This document shows positions 44,413-55,439 of a stretch of DNA of 64,000 nucleotides, piece by piece (the stretch's first letter is position 1; each line of letters begins with the position of its first letter). The notes beneath the pieces were generated by a model. The model saw nothing but the letters and a program-made list of their open reading frames with translations. It searched no databases and was not told the origin of the DNA. Origin of the DNA: Emydura subglobosa (Eukaryota > Chordata > Testudines > Chelidae); contig ML679969.1 in assembly GCA_007922225.1 (NCBI GenBank), positions 2,889,236-2,953,235 on the forward strand, read 5' to 3'. A program made the translations under genes and the position numbers.

Positions 44413-45314
44413 ACCAGACTGCTATAAACTCAACATTAACACCCCTATGGATCAGTCCTGTAGAATTTAATAGGAATAAAACTAATGAAGTTCTCTAGCA
44501 TTTAAACAGGATTTTCTGGAAACTATTCTAAGCAGCTATAGAAATGAAAAGTGATTAGCAACTTTCCATAGGCATATTAAAAAAAACCCTGACCGCTCAA
44601 CAGAGGTTTGTATGAGGGATCAGATTCGCTTGCAAATCCTATAGACGGCTCTAGTTTTAAATAATCACCATGGAACGGATATCACTCCCCATCACGTTCC
44701 TTAGGATTTTTCCATAAGAGAGACCAGCTCTCAAGTTATTGCCACTGAAAACAGATTTGCTGCTTCAGAGCAGAGAATTCAAAAGGGCGGCCCCTGTGCC
44801 CATCCTAGTAGGGGAACGTGTTAAGCTGTCACGTTATTATGTTAGAGAACATGAAGAAGCAGCCGTGGGGATACCTAACCCAGTTCTCGAAGACTCTAGT
44901 GACACTGTAAAGCTGTGTAGATGTCAGGTGGTTTGGATGGCACAGGCAACTTGAAGTTCATTGTCATGGTTACCATGATGCTTAGAAACCTTTGAGTGTT
45001 TCTATGGTTTTCTGTCCCATAGTTGCCTGCCTATTACCCTCCCACCCGGCTGGATACTATGGTGGGGATACCCTGGCAGGTTAAATTCCAACCCACGTCT
45101 CCTAGAGTGGAGAATCCCACCATGCCACACCATGGCCCAGCAGCTCTGCAGTCCTCGTGAGGGGTTTCAGAGCTTTGAATCCCCCTTTGACTTTTTTGGC
45201 ATACACATGAGGCAAAGGGAAGCGCTGAGAGGGACTCAAACACGCTTCCCTTCTCAGACCTCATGTTTGGCATAGATTCTATCAATGGTTTGTGGTCAAA
45301 CTGGGGGGATGTGT
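44413..45314. other. Intergenic sequence, nothing recognised
   Basis: No exon or repeat family supported. Confidence 0.35.
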
Positions 45315-45890
45315 CTAGGGGGGGTCCCACAGGGCTCTATCCTGGGTCAGTATTTTCACTAATGACTTAATGAATTGGATAATGGAGTGGAGAGTTTAAT
45401 TATAAAACTTGCGAATGACGCTAAATTGGAGGAGCTGCTAGCACTTTGGAGGACAGGATGAGTAAATGACCTTGGAAAGCTGGTCTGAAATCAACAAGAT
45501 GAAATTCAGTAAAGACAAGTGCAAAATACTACACTTAGGAAATAAAAATCAAATCCACACCTACAAAATGGAGACTAACTGGCTGGGCAGTCGTGCTGCT
45601 GAAAAATGGCTGGGTTTATAGTGGGTCACAAATTGAATGAGAGTCAACCATGGGATGCAGTTTCAAACAAGGCTGCTGTCATTCTGGGGTGTATTAAGAG
45701 GCGTGTCATCTGTAAGACATGAGAAGTAATTGTCCTGCACTGGTGAAGCCTCAGGTGGAGTAGCGTGTCCAGTCTGGCTGGTGCCACAGTCTGGGAAAGA
45801 TGTGGACAAACTGGAGAGAGTCCAAGAAGAGCAAGAAAAATGGTAAAGGGTTTAGAAAACCTGACCTTTGGGAAAGGTTAAACTGGGCAT
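45315..45890 (+). pseudogene. CR1 LINE ORF2 remnant (C-terminal reverse transcriptase region)
   Basis: The nucleotide sequence follows CR1 ORF2: 'cccacagggctctatcctggg', 'aatgacttaatgaattggat', 'acttgcgaatgacgctaaat' (frame-decayed equivalent of FADDTKL), 'acaagtgcaaaatactacac' (KCKVLH-like) and 'gatgtggacaaactggagag' (the DKLE-like segment). Several indels break the frame. It lacks the 3' end, which is cut near 45,890 at a short local duplication. Confidence 0.88.
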
Positions 45891-46238
45891 GTGTAGTGCA
45901 TGTGTAGTTAAACTGGTGCAGGGTAGTGGAGACAGCATGCAAAACGGACATTACGAAGTCAACGGAAGTTATGCAAACTACTTGCTTTGAAATTAGTGTT
46001 TTCTGTTAAAGTCCTTCATTAGCATTTCACAAGATTTCTCTGATGGGTTATATAGTTACAGGGGTATACGCCATGTAAATGTTTACTATTACATTATAAC
46101 AGGAACAGATAATAGAAACAATGCAAGTAACGTCCCTTTAGTTTTCATGAAGTTTAAACACCCAATACACTTATGCGTGTAGCCATTACTTTCCTCTATA
46201 CCAATACACAAGTGAATTGACCTGAATACACTCTAGCA
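45891..46238. other. AT-rich intergenic sequence, nothing recognised
   Basis: A short direct duplication (gcatgtgtagt twice) lies at 45,886-45,909. Nothing else was seen. Confidence 0.4.
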
Positions 46239-46420
46239 CAGTGGTTTTTAACCTTTCCAAACTACTGTACCCCTGAAGCCTGAGTCCCACCCCCACGGGG
46301 CTGAGGCATGTAACTTAGTTTCATGGCGCCCCTGTGGCTCCAGGCAATTGCCTTTCTTGCCACCCCCAATACCAGCTCTGCACTTGCGACCCCTCTAAAA
46401 CCCCAGGTTAAGAAACACTG
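46239..46420. mobile_element. hAT-type MITE
   Basis: The ends are CAGTGGTTTTTAACCT on the left and, in reverse complement, CAGTGTTTCTTAACCT on the right. That is the classic CAGTGGTTCTCAACC-type terminal inverted repeat of hAT elements. The interior has 'actactgtacccctgaagcc' and 'gcgacccctctaaaacccc'. At 182 bp it has no coding capacity. The target duplication is not preserved. Confidence 0.85.
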
Positions 46421-46554
46421 TGCACGATCTAGTCTGCCAGCGTCACAACCGGTGTTTGTAGACTGGCAGGATCTGAATTCCATTCCAGCTGTCGCTGTGA
46501 GGTTTCAAGGGGTTGTGGCATGTAACACAATGCAAATTGTCGCCTTCCAGCTAG

Positions 46555-46665
46555 CAGTTTATTATTGTATGGGAGTAGTGCCCAGGACCAACTGGGTTAG
46601 GTGCTGTAGAAACACAGAACAAAAAGGCAGAGCCTTGTCCCAAAGAGCTGGCAATCTAGGTTCAG
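46555..46665 (-). repeat. MIR/CORE-SINE tail
   Basis: 'gtgcccaggaccaactggg', 'aggtgctgtagaaacac' and 'cttgtcccaaagagctggc' followed by 'aatctagg' are the reversed tail. Confidence 0.7.
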
Positions 46666-48049
46666 ACTCGTTCAGATTTATAATACATTAATACTGAGCT
46701 TCCTCACAGGGCTGTTGTAGATCTTTACTCATGTTTGTAAAGTCCATTTATCATCCTGAATAAGGACAAAATACTGCTTTCTAGACCACAGGTATATTCC
46801 ATCAGGGAGGTATCTCAGGGGGTGAGAATCTCAGTGCTAGGGGAGGGAGAGAGATCTATAAATATACAGACTGGATGATTCAATAGACCTCTCCCCTCTC
46901 TGTCTTCAGTGAGAGAAAGAGAGAATTGTCTAGCAAAAAATGCAGGGGCAGGGAAAAGGGGGGAGATAGGAAACAAGAAAATAACCCTAATTGGGTTCAG
47001 CTTTAGCTTGAATGGTCTTGGAAAGGATTCCCACTCGTGACCAGAGAGGGAAAACCTGGCTAGGTAATGCTAAGTGCCTGAGACAGGGCCGTGCACCAGC
47101 TGAGACCAAGAAGGAAATTAAAGAAATTTCCTTGATGCCATTTTAATGACTTGACAAGCAGAGCAGCAAAAAGGCACTCAGAGCAAGAGGACTACTCCTG
47201 CTTATTTTTAGTAAATGGATTTTTTTTATCGCTCACGTGTTCTGCACAATTATTGCGCTCTGGGTTTAAAGGACCCTGTGCGGGAGCATTTCGGAGTTCA
47301 CATGCGACTCCTCAGATGCATATAAAAGCACTTGTGTGCTCTGAGAGCCTGTCCACGCACACCCCCCACCCCAGTCTGTGTGCTGCGTGTGGCACATTCA
47401 CACCCCCCTTCCACACCTGCACACACAGCACCTTCTCACTCAGCCGTTTGAACACGCTCACCTGCACACGCACATTCACTTTGGGGTGCAACTGGATTTC
47501 AAATGAAGCCATGTTCCCGTTCAGAGGGAGGATGCAGCCCGGACAGTCTAGGCCCTGGGGGGAAAGACCCTCCCCAGATATAAATCAATGCAGCCATTGA
47601 CCTCACTGATGCTTCATCTCTTTATGCCAATTAAGGAGCTGCCCATGGGAGCCTGAATTTTGATCTTCGTGGAGGGAGCAAATCTCAGCTCTCTTACGGA
47701 GCAATCTGTAGGACGCTCCACTCATTCTCATGGAGTTCCCTGACCCTTCTGTGGTTTTTTCCCTAAATAAGGTGAAGTAGGGCCCTGATCTTTAAAAATC
47801 TAGGGTTGTTACTAACCAGTTGCCATGGGATCATTGAGGCCAAGAGCATAGTAGGATTGGGTTGGGTGCTAGTGTGGTGAGAAACAGGCCTCTGATATTC
47901 CTCCCATCCTATTTCTGGGCCCTTGTGAGCGTCCCAAAACACTGCTACCATGTGAATTGGGAAAAGGGAGCCAAGAGGCAGGCTTGGCCAGAGATCCTGG
48001 GAGAATGGCAGAGCAGGCAGTGCTGAGGAAACAAGTCAAGTTCCAGCTG
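46666..48049. other. Intergenic sequence, nothing recognised
   Basis: An imperfect palindrome aaggaaatt/aatttcctt lies at 47,111-47,133. The 149-codon frame at 47,151-47,600 is Thr/His-rich from CA-rich sequence and is not supported as a gene. Confidence 0.35.
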
Positions 48050-48290
48050 TCCGTATATCTACCCAACAATCAGACACCTGCCGCTGCCCCGTGCCAGCTG
48101 ACGCGGGGTCAGGCTAAGGGGCTGTTTAATTGCCCTGTAGACTTTCAGGCTTGTAGACCCTCCCACCTTGCAGGGTCCTAGATCTTGGGTTCCAGCCTGA
48201 GCCTGAATGTCTACACTGCAGTTAAACATCCCCTGAGCCTGAGTCAGCTGACACAAGACAAAGCCTGTCATGGTTGGGTGTAGGTGGAGC
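48050..48290. mobile_element. Long-palindrome MITE
   Basis: The left arm 'gtgccagctgacgcggggtc', 'aggctaaggggctgtttaattg' and the right arm 'cagttaaacatcccctgagcc', 'tgagtcagctgacacaag' are reverse complements around 'cccaccttgcagggtcctag'. Both arms carry 'tgtagac'/'gtctaca' words. It is a foldback element without coding capacity. The frames read from it on both strands mirror each other for that reason. Confidence 0.8.
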
Positions 48291-49384
48291 TCTGAGAAGT
48301 GATGTGGAAGAGGTGGAGAGACATCAGTGTTTTAATGGTCTGAGCCAGCCTGACGGAAAGGTCTGAATGCCCGCAGGGCATTTGCGGGAGAGACATGCGG
48401 CAGGGACCCTGGGTCCTGCCTCTCGTCTTGCTGCCGTTGTCTCTGCTAACTCACTGTCCGTTTTCCCAGCATGCTCTGTTTTTTGACAGTTGTTCCTTTT
48501 GCCCCCGGGTTAGCAGAACAGCCATGCTGCGTGGAAGGGGAGAGCGTCGCATCGGTGGGAGGATGGTTAAGACAAGGCTCTGGGAGTGCTGGGTTCTGTT
48601 GACTCCCTGACACCGTATTTCTTCGCATTCTCCCTTTCTTCCTCCTTCCTCTGCCGGGTCCTCAGCAGCAAGCACAAAAACAAGGTGGGTCCTATCAAAA
48701 CAGCAGCTGTTGTGGCTGGGTTTTCCGTATTTCTCTTCTGGAGGGATGGGTTATTTTGAAGGCAGATAGCTAGTGAGAAACAGGGGAACATCCCATCTAT
48801 CCAGGCACATTCTGGCAGAATCAGATACCTTGCCACATTGTCATGTTAGATGATCGCTGTTTAGTTCCCTGCAAAGTTCTACCACCAGATAATGGCAGAC
48901 GCTGTTAGGTTGTCTTCAGGCCTAAAAAGACTCCCAAGGGTCAATCCAGGGGCAGGATTCCAGCCTTTCTTAGCACGTACGTTCCCCTTGCAGCTGGGTT
49001 TGTGAAATGTCCCTCTGGGTCTTGCCTTCTCCACCCATCTGCTGAGATTGCCTCTGTTCCATCTGTCTGTGGCCATGGAAGGGACTATGAGCTGGTCAGC
49101 TAGAGCGCTAGGCACTGCTCCGGGGTTTGCGCTCACAAGGAGCATCCGCGTCCGTTTAGGGCTGCACGGGGTTTCAGAAGCCCTGAGTTCGAGAGGACCC
49201 GTTCTCTCAAAGGGAACAGCTAGCTGAGTCAGCCGTGCTGCACCTGGCTTCACATGGACAGCACCTTGCGTAGCTTCAGTTCTAAACCAGACGTTGGCCG
49301 ACGTTCACATGAAAGGCCCGTGAATCTTAGCCAAACTGGACCGAAAGCCAGGACGGGTTTGTCACTAAACACCCAGCAATGAGA
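48291..49384. other. Intergenic sequence, nothing recognised
   Basis: A 124-codon minus frame at 48,879-49,253 and others are unsupported by motif or splice context. Confidence 0.35.
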
Positions 49385-49545
49385 GCCCTTTCTCTGGCTC
49401 GGCTACTTGCCCCCAGTGCAACCTTGGGTCTGGCAGTTTCCCCACCTGTAAATGGGGGGGTAACCCCCGCCTCACGAGGACACGGTGAGGCTCGGCTCGC
49501 TGATGTTTGCGAGGTTCTGCGGTGGAAGGTGCTAGGGTAGGGCAA
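49385..49545 (+). repeat. MIR/CORE-SINE 3' half
   Basis: 'cagtttccccacctgtaaat', 'taacccccgcctcacgagga', 'gctgatgtttgcgaggttc' and 'ggaaggtgctagg' in order. The head is missing. Confidence 0.75.
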
Positions 49546-49617
49546 AGGGTGCATACGTCTCCCAGCTCTTGTGATGGCAGGACTACGTCCATGCACGGAC
49601 ATTGTGAGGTGTGTGTT

Positions 49618-49700
49618 GCAGCAGGGGGTAATTAGCCAAGGATACATCCCCATTAACGCTAATGGGAATTGTCTGTGGCTAATTACCCCCTTTGTGCTGC
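49618..49700. other. 83-nt hairpin with TAATTA in both arms
   Basis: A perfect 14-bp stem (49,624-49,637 with 49,677-49,690) is flanked by a further gcagca/tgctgc stem. It encloses a second 7-bp stem (cccatta/taatggg) with a 4-nt loop. It is a pre-miRNA-sized fold or a palindromic homeodomain-type site. Confidence 0.55.
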
Positions 49701-51129
49701 ATCTTCAGTAATGGAAAGTGACTTCATCAAAGCGTGTGCAGGGGAAAGGAGAGATTTGAGTCAGCTGCAAGGAATTGTGGGGGACATGTTTGCCCTATTA
49801 TCTATATTACAGTGGGGAGTCCCTAACTCAGGGGTGTCAAACTCGCTGATGTCAAACTAGCAGCTTGCTGGTTTGGGCCCAGCTCTGCTCTGAGTCCAGG
49901 TGGCGTGAACCCCCGTCAGGTGGAAAGAGAAAAAGATTTCCCATGGACTCCGACAGCCAAAGCTGCTGAGTTTCTTGCAGCTCTGATGTGATTATGGATG
50001 AAAGAAGGAGCGGCTTGGGTGTGGGAGGGTGCTGGAGAGACAGCACTAGAAGACTGCAGCTCAAAGAGCAGTGCAACCTCAGTGCAAGGATCTGTTCAAC
50101 ATCCCTCATCAATTCATCTCCACCTGGATCGAGATGGATCCCTCCTGAGACAGTAGCGCACTATCACTGCCTGTTGTTCCTGAGCTGAGATTGCCAGCAC
50201 AGGTTCCAAGTGTGGGGTGGATAACCATTCCCTAAGAACCAGCCTGAGCTCCTGAACTCATTTCACATAGGGCCTCTCGCTAGGAACAAGTTTTTGTCCT
50301 CTACAGATCTAAGAGGGCTTTGAACCAGTGACCAAGACCTATGCCCTGCAGGAGAAGAGCATGAGCCTTTCCCGTGAAGGGGCAGCCCTGAGAAGACCCC
50401 ATTTTGGGAGTCGCTTAATGCTCCACGAAGGGCATGGGGATACAGACAAAGAGCAAAGCGGAGCTGTTTGCCGCTCTCTGTCTGCTTCCTCATTAATCTT
50501 GATTATGGAACCCTCATGCTGAAGTTAATTTTCTTGTAGATGCATATCAGTCATGTAGCTGGGAATCTCTCAAAAGCTAATGAGGGATCGTATCCTTGCC
50601 ACATTATTACTCTGCTAATTAGTACACAGGTTTCTTCTGAAAAGGTCAGAAGAGAGAAGGCAAGAGATGGCAGATTTTTCAGTAGAACGACAACATCCTC
50701 TTTTGTGTCAAATGTGCCAAGGGGAAGCTTGGGAGTATGCTCAGATCCCTACAAAGATAGGGGCCCAGGATACCTAATTCTCATCTGGATTTGGAACATC
50801 CTCAAAGCAACAGGGGATGTTTGAATTTTGGGCTTTGGTTTTGGCTCATCTCTAGTTGGGGCAGCTCTGAAATCTACATCAGATAAGATGCAGCTACTGT
50901 TCTAGCTGTACCACTAATAGATAGGAGGTAGATAAAGACATCCCAAAAAGGGTGACATTTTCATCCCAGGGCAGGGGCCCAGGACACCCTTGAACTGGTT
51001 ACTGAGTCTTGCTCTCTTCCTAGAGCAGGTGTCAAGGACACACTCATTTGATGCAGAGAGCAAAAAAGTCTACTAAAAAACAAAGGACTAGATTAAGCAC
51101 TTGAGTAATGTGACAGGAGAACTGGTAGA
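49701..51129. other. Intergenic sequence, nothing recognised
   Basis: 50,800-50,862 ends in 'ggttttggctcatctctag' and may be another copy of the 'ggctcatctct' family. No gene supported. Confidence 0.35.
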
Positions 51130-51240
51130 AAAAGTTTCAACTACATTTTTTTCCCGCTGAGAAATGCCATTTTGCTGAGGTCAATATGATTCAGCGAAAC
51201 ATTTCTTTCAATGAAGTTTTCAGTGGGAAAATTTTCCCTG
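51130..51240. repeat. AT-rich degenerate interspersed repeat, copy 7
   Basis: 'gaaaaagtttcaactacat', 'gctgagaaatgccattttg', 'cgaaacatttctttcaatg' and 'gtgggaaaattttccctgg' carry the family words. Confidence 0.45.
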
Positions 51241-51284
51241 GTCCAGGCTGAATGGAATTTCTGGTCAAAACTAGAGTGAGCGAA

Positions 51285-51370
51285 CCCCGTGTCTCGCACT
51301 GACTCGGGCAGACTGGGGACTTGAACCTGGGTCTCAGCCAAGTGCCCTAACCCACAGGCTATTAGCAATG
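51285..51370 (-). repeat. SINE head fragment
   Basis: 'gggacttgaacctgggtctc' and 'agtgccctaacccacaggct' form a reversed tRNA-like head related to the MIR-type SINEs. Confidence 0.6.
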
Positions 51371-51384
51371 CAGGGGCGGGTTTC

Positions 51385-51480
51385 TCTTTTGCATGTTTCT
51401 TCGTGACATTTTTCAAAAGGACTTCTTTCCGTTCTGAGACAGCGTGAAAATAAATTTCAGAACCTCAAAGGTTTTCACAA
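51385..51480. repeat. AT-rich degenerate interspersed repeat, copy 8
   Basis: 'tgacatttttcaaaagg', 'gtgaaaataaatttcag' and 'aaaggttttcacaaggg'. The SINE head at 51,285 separates it from copy 7, so copies 7 and 8 may be one copy interrupted by that SINE. Confidence 0.4.
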
Positions 51481-51874
51481 GGGAATTTGTTGTTTTCCAG
51501 CCTTCCCTAATCAGCGGTGTACTTGCAGCAGGACCACGACAGCTGTCGATAACCCAGCAGACCCAACCCTCAGCCTGGGGGCAGCAGGGGAGGGTGCCCC
51601 ATTCCTAGCGCAGAGGAGTGTTCGGATCATGGTGGTGTTGGTAACTTCCAGTGTTCGGAGTTTGCCTGAGCGGGGTTAGTGTCCTTTGTGGGCTTGCTTC
51701 CATCTGCGGCCAGGGAGGAACCACAACACACCCTCCCTTGCGCTGCTCGTCTTCGCAGACGACACACCACGTGGCTGCGGAGTCATAAATGCCATCCCAC
51801 ACTAGTGCCCGGTTAGGCGCCTCCTCTCCGCCTGGGGCAAGGCAGAGCTCACAGGGCCCAGACTGGGATTCGCT
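51481..51874. other. Intergenic sequence, nothing recognised
   Basis: No exon or repeat supported. Confidence 0.35.
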
Positions 51875-51938
51875 GGGCCTGATTCAATGCCCACTGAAGT
51901 CAATGGAAAAGACCCTCTAACTTCAGTGAACTTTGGAA
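51875..51938. repeat. Palindromic repeat, copy 3
   Basis: 'gggcctgattcaatgcccac', 'tgaagtcaatggaaaagacc' and 'aacttcagtgaactttgga' match the order of the copies at 28,692 and 32,994. The right terminus is eroded. Confidence 0.7.
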
Positions 51939-52439
51939 GCCGCCTTTGTTCTCTACTTTGGATTGGACGCTACCCGGGATTGCTTGGAGCCATGGGAATA
52001 AGGCAGGAGGTAGCCTAGCGAATCTCATCCTTCAAAAGGGCGCCTGGAGGCTTGCCAGAGGCAGCTGATGGGGTGGCTTTGTGTATTTCAAAGCCGGCAG
52101 GATGAAGCCAGAAGTGGAAATCCTTGAGTCACCTCCCCCATTTGGACTGGCCCAACATCCAGTGTCTGAGTCCTTTCCACCTGGAGCCAAGAGCCCCCCT
52201 GACGTGAGCATGGTGAAAAGTAGGTCAAAGAAGAGCCCAAATAGGCAGAACAAACAGGGCTATTACAAGGGCGAGGGGAGCAAAACTCATGTCCCCACCG
52301 CCCTTGAGCTGATAACAACCATCTTGTAGCAGATGTGGAGGTGAATTTCCCAGCACTTTCAGGGACCTGACAAGTATCCACACTCCCAAACATCAGCACC
52401 CTCAGCAGTGAGAGACTGTATGTGACACAGACCTAATCC
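51939..52439. other. Intergenic sequence, nothing recognised
   Basis: No exon or repeat supported. Frames on both strands at 52,032-52,399 mirror each other and lack motifs. Confidence 0.35.
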
Positions 52440-52630
52440 AAGGGATTTGAGCCCCCAATGTAAGGCAAAGCAGGCACCTAAATCCCTTAGGCAGCTTTGA
52501 AAATTTCCTTCTAGGGGGCTTAATGTTAGGCTCCTAAATTTTATATTTAGGCCCCTGGTTAGGTGGCTGGATTTTCAACCAGGAAAACACCCAGGAGCAC
52601 CCGGCAGCTCCCACTGACCTGAAAGTCTTG
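52440..52630. repeat. Ancient 'ttaggcacctaaat' repeat cluster
   Basis: Repeated words 'gcaggcacctaaatccctta', 'cttaatgttaggctcctaaa', 'atatttaggcccctgg' and 'cccaggagcacccggcagc' recall the repeat at 1795-2060. Confidence 0.4.
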
Positions 52631-53219
52631 ACCTAAAAGCTTCGCTCAGCCCTAGTGGATATCACTCCAGGTCATGGGGTGATTGATACATGTTGGCGAG
52701 AGGTCTCATGGCAGGCGCTTACCTTGCTACAGCCTGTGCCTGCTCTGTGGATTTATAGAGGACTCCCGTCTCCAGAGCTGTCAATCCAGCTCCTTTCACC
52801 AGCCATGAAATTCACACAAAATTAAAAACCAGGCAGAAAACAACCGAGCCAGACACCTAATACAAACGGCAATATTTTTACCCAACAATTTACATCACTT
52901 ACTGTCTGCCTTAATGTCCTGGAATTTGGTTGATGCCCCGCACATTTCTCTCGGCATGTTCTTGTGCTAAAATAGTATAGCTGGAGGCTGTCAAAGGTAG
53001 TTTGCTGCAGGAAAACAACAAATTCTTTTAAAATGTTTTGGGACAAAATCTATATATCAAACTTCTCTGCACTGCGGATCGCTGTTGTGTAATAGAATTA
53101 GTTTGTGGGGGAGCGCTCCCAGAGAGAGGGCAGCATATAAGAGCTACACCATGCATTTGCAAGGAGTCCCCAAGTCACATCAAACTCCCTGGGGTCTGGG
53201 TTTCTTGCTATACTCTCAG
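52631..53219. other. Intergenic sequence, nothing recognised
   Basis: No exon or repeat supported. Confidence 0.35.
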
Positions 53220-53330
53220 AGGTTTGTGGTTTTGTGGCTAATGCACTGGAGTGGGTGTCGGAAGATCTGGGTTTGATTCCCGGCTCTACGGCAGATTCAC
53301 TGTGTAATGTTGGCGAAGTCGCTTGAGTGG
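53220..53330 (+). repeat. MIR/CORE-SINE head
   Basis: 'tgtggctaatgcactggag', 'gatctgggtttgattcccgg' and 'ttggcgaagtcgcttgag' give the tRNA-like head with a clear box-B-like 'ggtttgattcc' and the start of the core. The copy is 3'-truncated. Confidence 0.75.
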
Positions 53331-53559
53331 TTAGCGAAGACACAAGGGCAGCTAAACCTTCTGGTTTAGCCAAGAAACGTGCGATACAGCAAGAGTTTCT
53401 GTTCTCCAGAGTGATGCAGCCCTCACATTAAGAACCAACCAGTGGGACCCCCTATTTCATTGTCTGGATCACCCCGAAAGGTCTCTGCTGACAAGTTAGA
53501 GAGCAATTGGGGCAAAAGAACCACAGCATGGGCTGGAGAGGAAGGTTTTGCGTGGGTAC

Positions 53560-53755
53560 ATGGACGCTGTCCACGGCACCAAGTTTCACAACCCACAAAG
53601 TCAGGCTCGCACTGCCACACTAAAAATAACCGTGTAGACGTTGTGCCTCAGGTTCTGAAGCTGGGGGGGAAGGGACAGAAGAGCTGTCTACATGACTATT
53701 TTTAGAGCCCTAGCATGGGCCCCATAAACCTGCAGACCCAGGCTGGGAAGGTTGG
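53560..53755. mobile_element. Palindromic MITE ('ctaaaaata...tatttttag' arms)
   Basis: The left arm ctaaaaataaccgtgtagac starts at 53,620 and the right arm gtctacatgactatttttag is at 53,685-53,704. They are reverse complements with few mismatches. Outer sequence extends the similarity (gcactgccacac against gagccctagc is weaker). It is one of several short palindromic DNA elements with tgtagac words in this window. Ends are approximate. Confidence 0.7.
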
Positions 53756-54297
53756 TGCCCCGGGCAGAGTAGATGTAGGTGTCACCCACAGGAACGGGCA
53801 AGAGCCGGCAGGTTCTGAGCTCCTCTCTGGGATCTGCGAGTTGGTTTCACTGGAGGGTTCTGGTGACCACAAGCGTCTCCCACTTCCTCCACTGATCTTT
53901 GTTACTGTCACCAGGTGGTTTGACGCTGAGAGTCCCCCTTTGTCCTGCTGCTTCCCTGCTCTCCGCCAGCTGGAGATGGGGCCTAACGGCTAGGCAAGGA
54001 GCAGCCCCATTTCCGCGGCTGTGAGAATGGTGAAAAGGAAGGACTTTTCCTAAGGCAGCTTACGTGGCAGAGAGCCGTAGAGTTAATCAGGGTCAGGCCT
54101 GGTCCTGTGCTTGGAATGGGAGTGCAGGCAGCAGTTATGTTGGTTGATTAGGTGACACTCTTCCTGTTCAGTCAGTCGTGAGCCAGAGAGGGCACTGCGC
54201 TCGGACGGCTTTCCCACCCTGCCAAAACTTTTGAGATGTCAAACATCTTTCCCATTCCATCTCAGGATGAAACTGAGACCTTCTGAGAGCTAGACCC
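53756..54297. other. Intergenic sequence, nothing recognised
   Basis: No exon or repeat supported. Confidence 0.35.
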
Positions 54298-54368
54298 TAG
54301 AATAGCCGATAGCGTGGTTGTTAAGGCCCAGACCCAGCTTCAAGTCCCTCGTCTGAACGAGGCAAAAC
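54298..54368 (+). repeat. SINE head fragment
   Basis: 'gatagcgtggttgttaaggc' and 'cagcttcaagtccctcgtc' resemble box-A and box-B regions of the tRNA-derived head found elsewhere here. Confidence 0.5.
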
Positions 54369-54439
54369 ACGGACATGAACCTTGGTCCTAATCACCGCTG
54401 TCAGGTGGGTCTTTTTTCCCCCTCTCTGGTTTTGACCAG

Positions 54440-54525
54440 AAATTCCATCCTGGACCTGGGAAACCTTCCGGACCTTAAAAAAAAAAAAAAAAAAAGTTCC
54501 ATTGATGAAAAATTCCCAACCAGCT
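54440..54525. repeat. AT-rich repeat copy 9 with A19 run
   Basis: 'gaccagaaattccatcc' and 'gatgaaaaattcccaaccagctctac' type wording (54,503-54,528) surround a run of 19 A at 54,477-54,495. The closing phrase is the family's edge motif. Confidence 0.5.
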
Positions 54526-55439
54526 CTACATCTGACTCATGTCGTTCGTTAAGGAGCCCACAGTTCCTTCTGCAAGAGAAGGCATGAGAACCCTGACACC
54601 CTGGCCAAATCCCCAGGTCAAATGATTAAATCCTACTGCTGCTTTTAAATACCCTAGCACCGGACATGTATTCTTCATTTCCTGCCCAACTTCTCAGCAC
54701 CTATACATCCCACCCCCATAGACGAGCTGCATTTCAGTGCCTGATAAATCAACTCCAGCCCAGATATGACTTCTGGGTAAGAGGTGCAGTCTAAAAGTAA
54801 GACAGCATTATTTCTATTTAACGGGGGTGAAGAATGGGGTGAATGGTGGTTCAGTGCCGGGTACTGAAAGGGGAAGGAAGTTCCCCCTAAGGATACATCT
54901 TTGAATGCCTCCTACAAAAGCTAACCGAATCATATGGGTTGGGTATGGTTTGTTATCTGGACACAATGGATTTTCCATCATTTCCTATTTGCTGGACTCA
55001 GCGGTACATCAAAGTCAGTTTTTTGGCCATAGGCAGCTTAGGTTCTCTCATGGGGCCATATTTGTAGTGAATTTACCAGCACCTTCCCTGGAAAGTGTGG
55101 AGAATTTGATACACAATGGACATGGGTTTGCATGGAAGGTGCTGTCACTGTCAGCCCAGCGCCGAGGCTGTTCTGTGGTTAATACCGCAGCATCTCGAAG
55201 TGTGAGAGATCGGTTGCTTTCAGGAATGGCTCTCTGGAGCATTCCCTCTTCATCTGAGGGGCTGTTTATTTTTTTTATTTCAGAGATTAATGCAGTCATT
55301 AAGAATTAATCTGCCTTGAGTTTGCAAGTGTGGAGAAGCAGCCAGAACACAGTTTCTACAGCCCATCTGTATTTCAGAGTGGCAGATATTCCAGACCACA
55401 GCGGGTTGGGAAGGGGGAAGTATTTCCTCATGAGAAAAT
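54526..55439. other. Intergenic sequence, nothing recognised
   Basis: A 134-codon plus frame at 54,905-55,309 has an 83-codon antisense partner and no motif. It is rejected as a gene. Confidence 0.35.

Noticed and set aside
47111..47133. Palindrome aaggaaatt/aatttcctt
   Set aside because: Short, AT-rich and likely by chance in this much sequence.
47957..48271. Two similar frames on opposite strands
   Set aside because: They arise from the two arms of a palindromic MITE.
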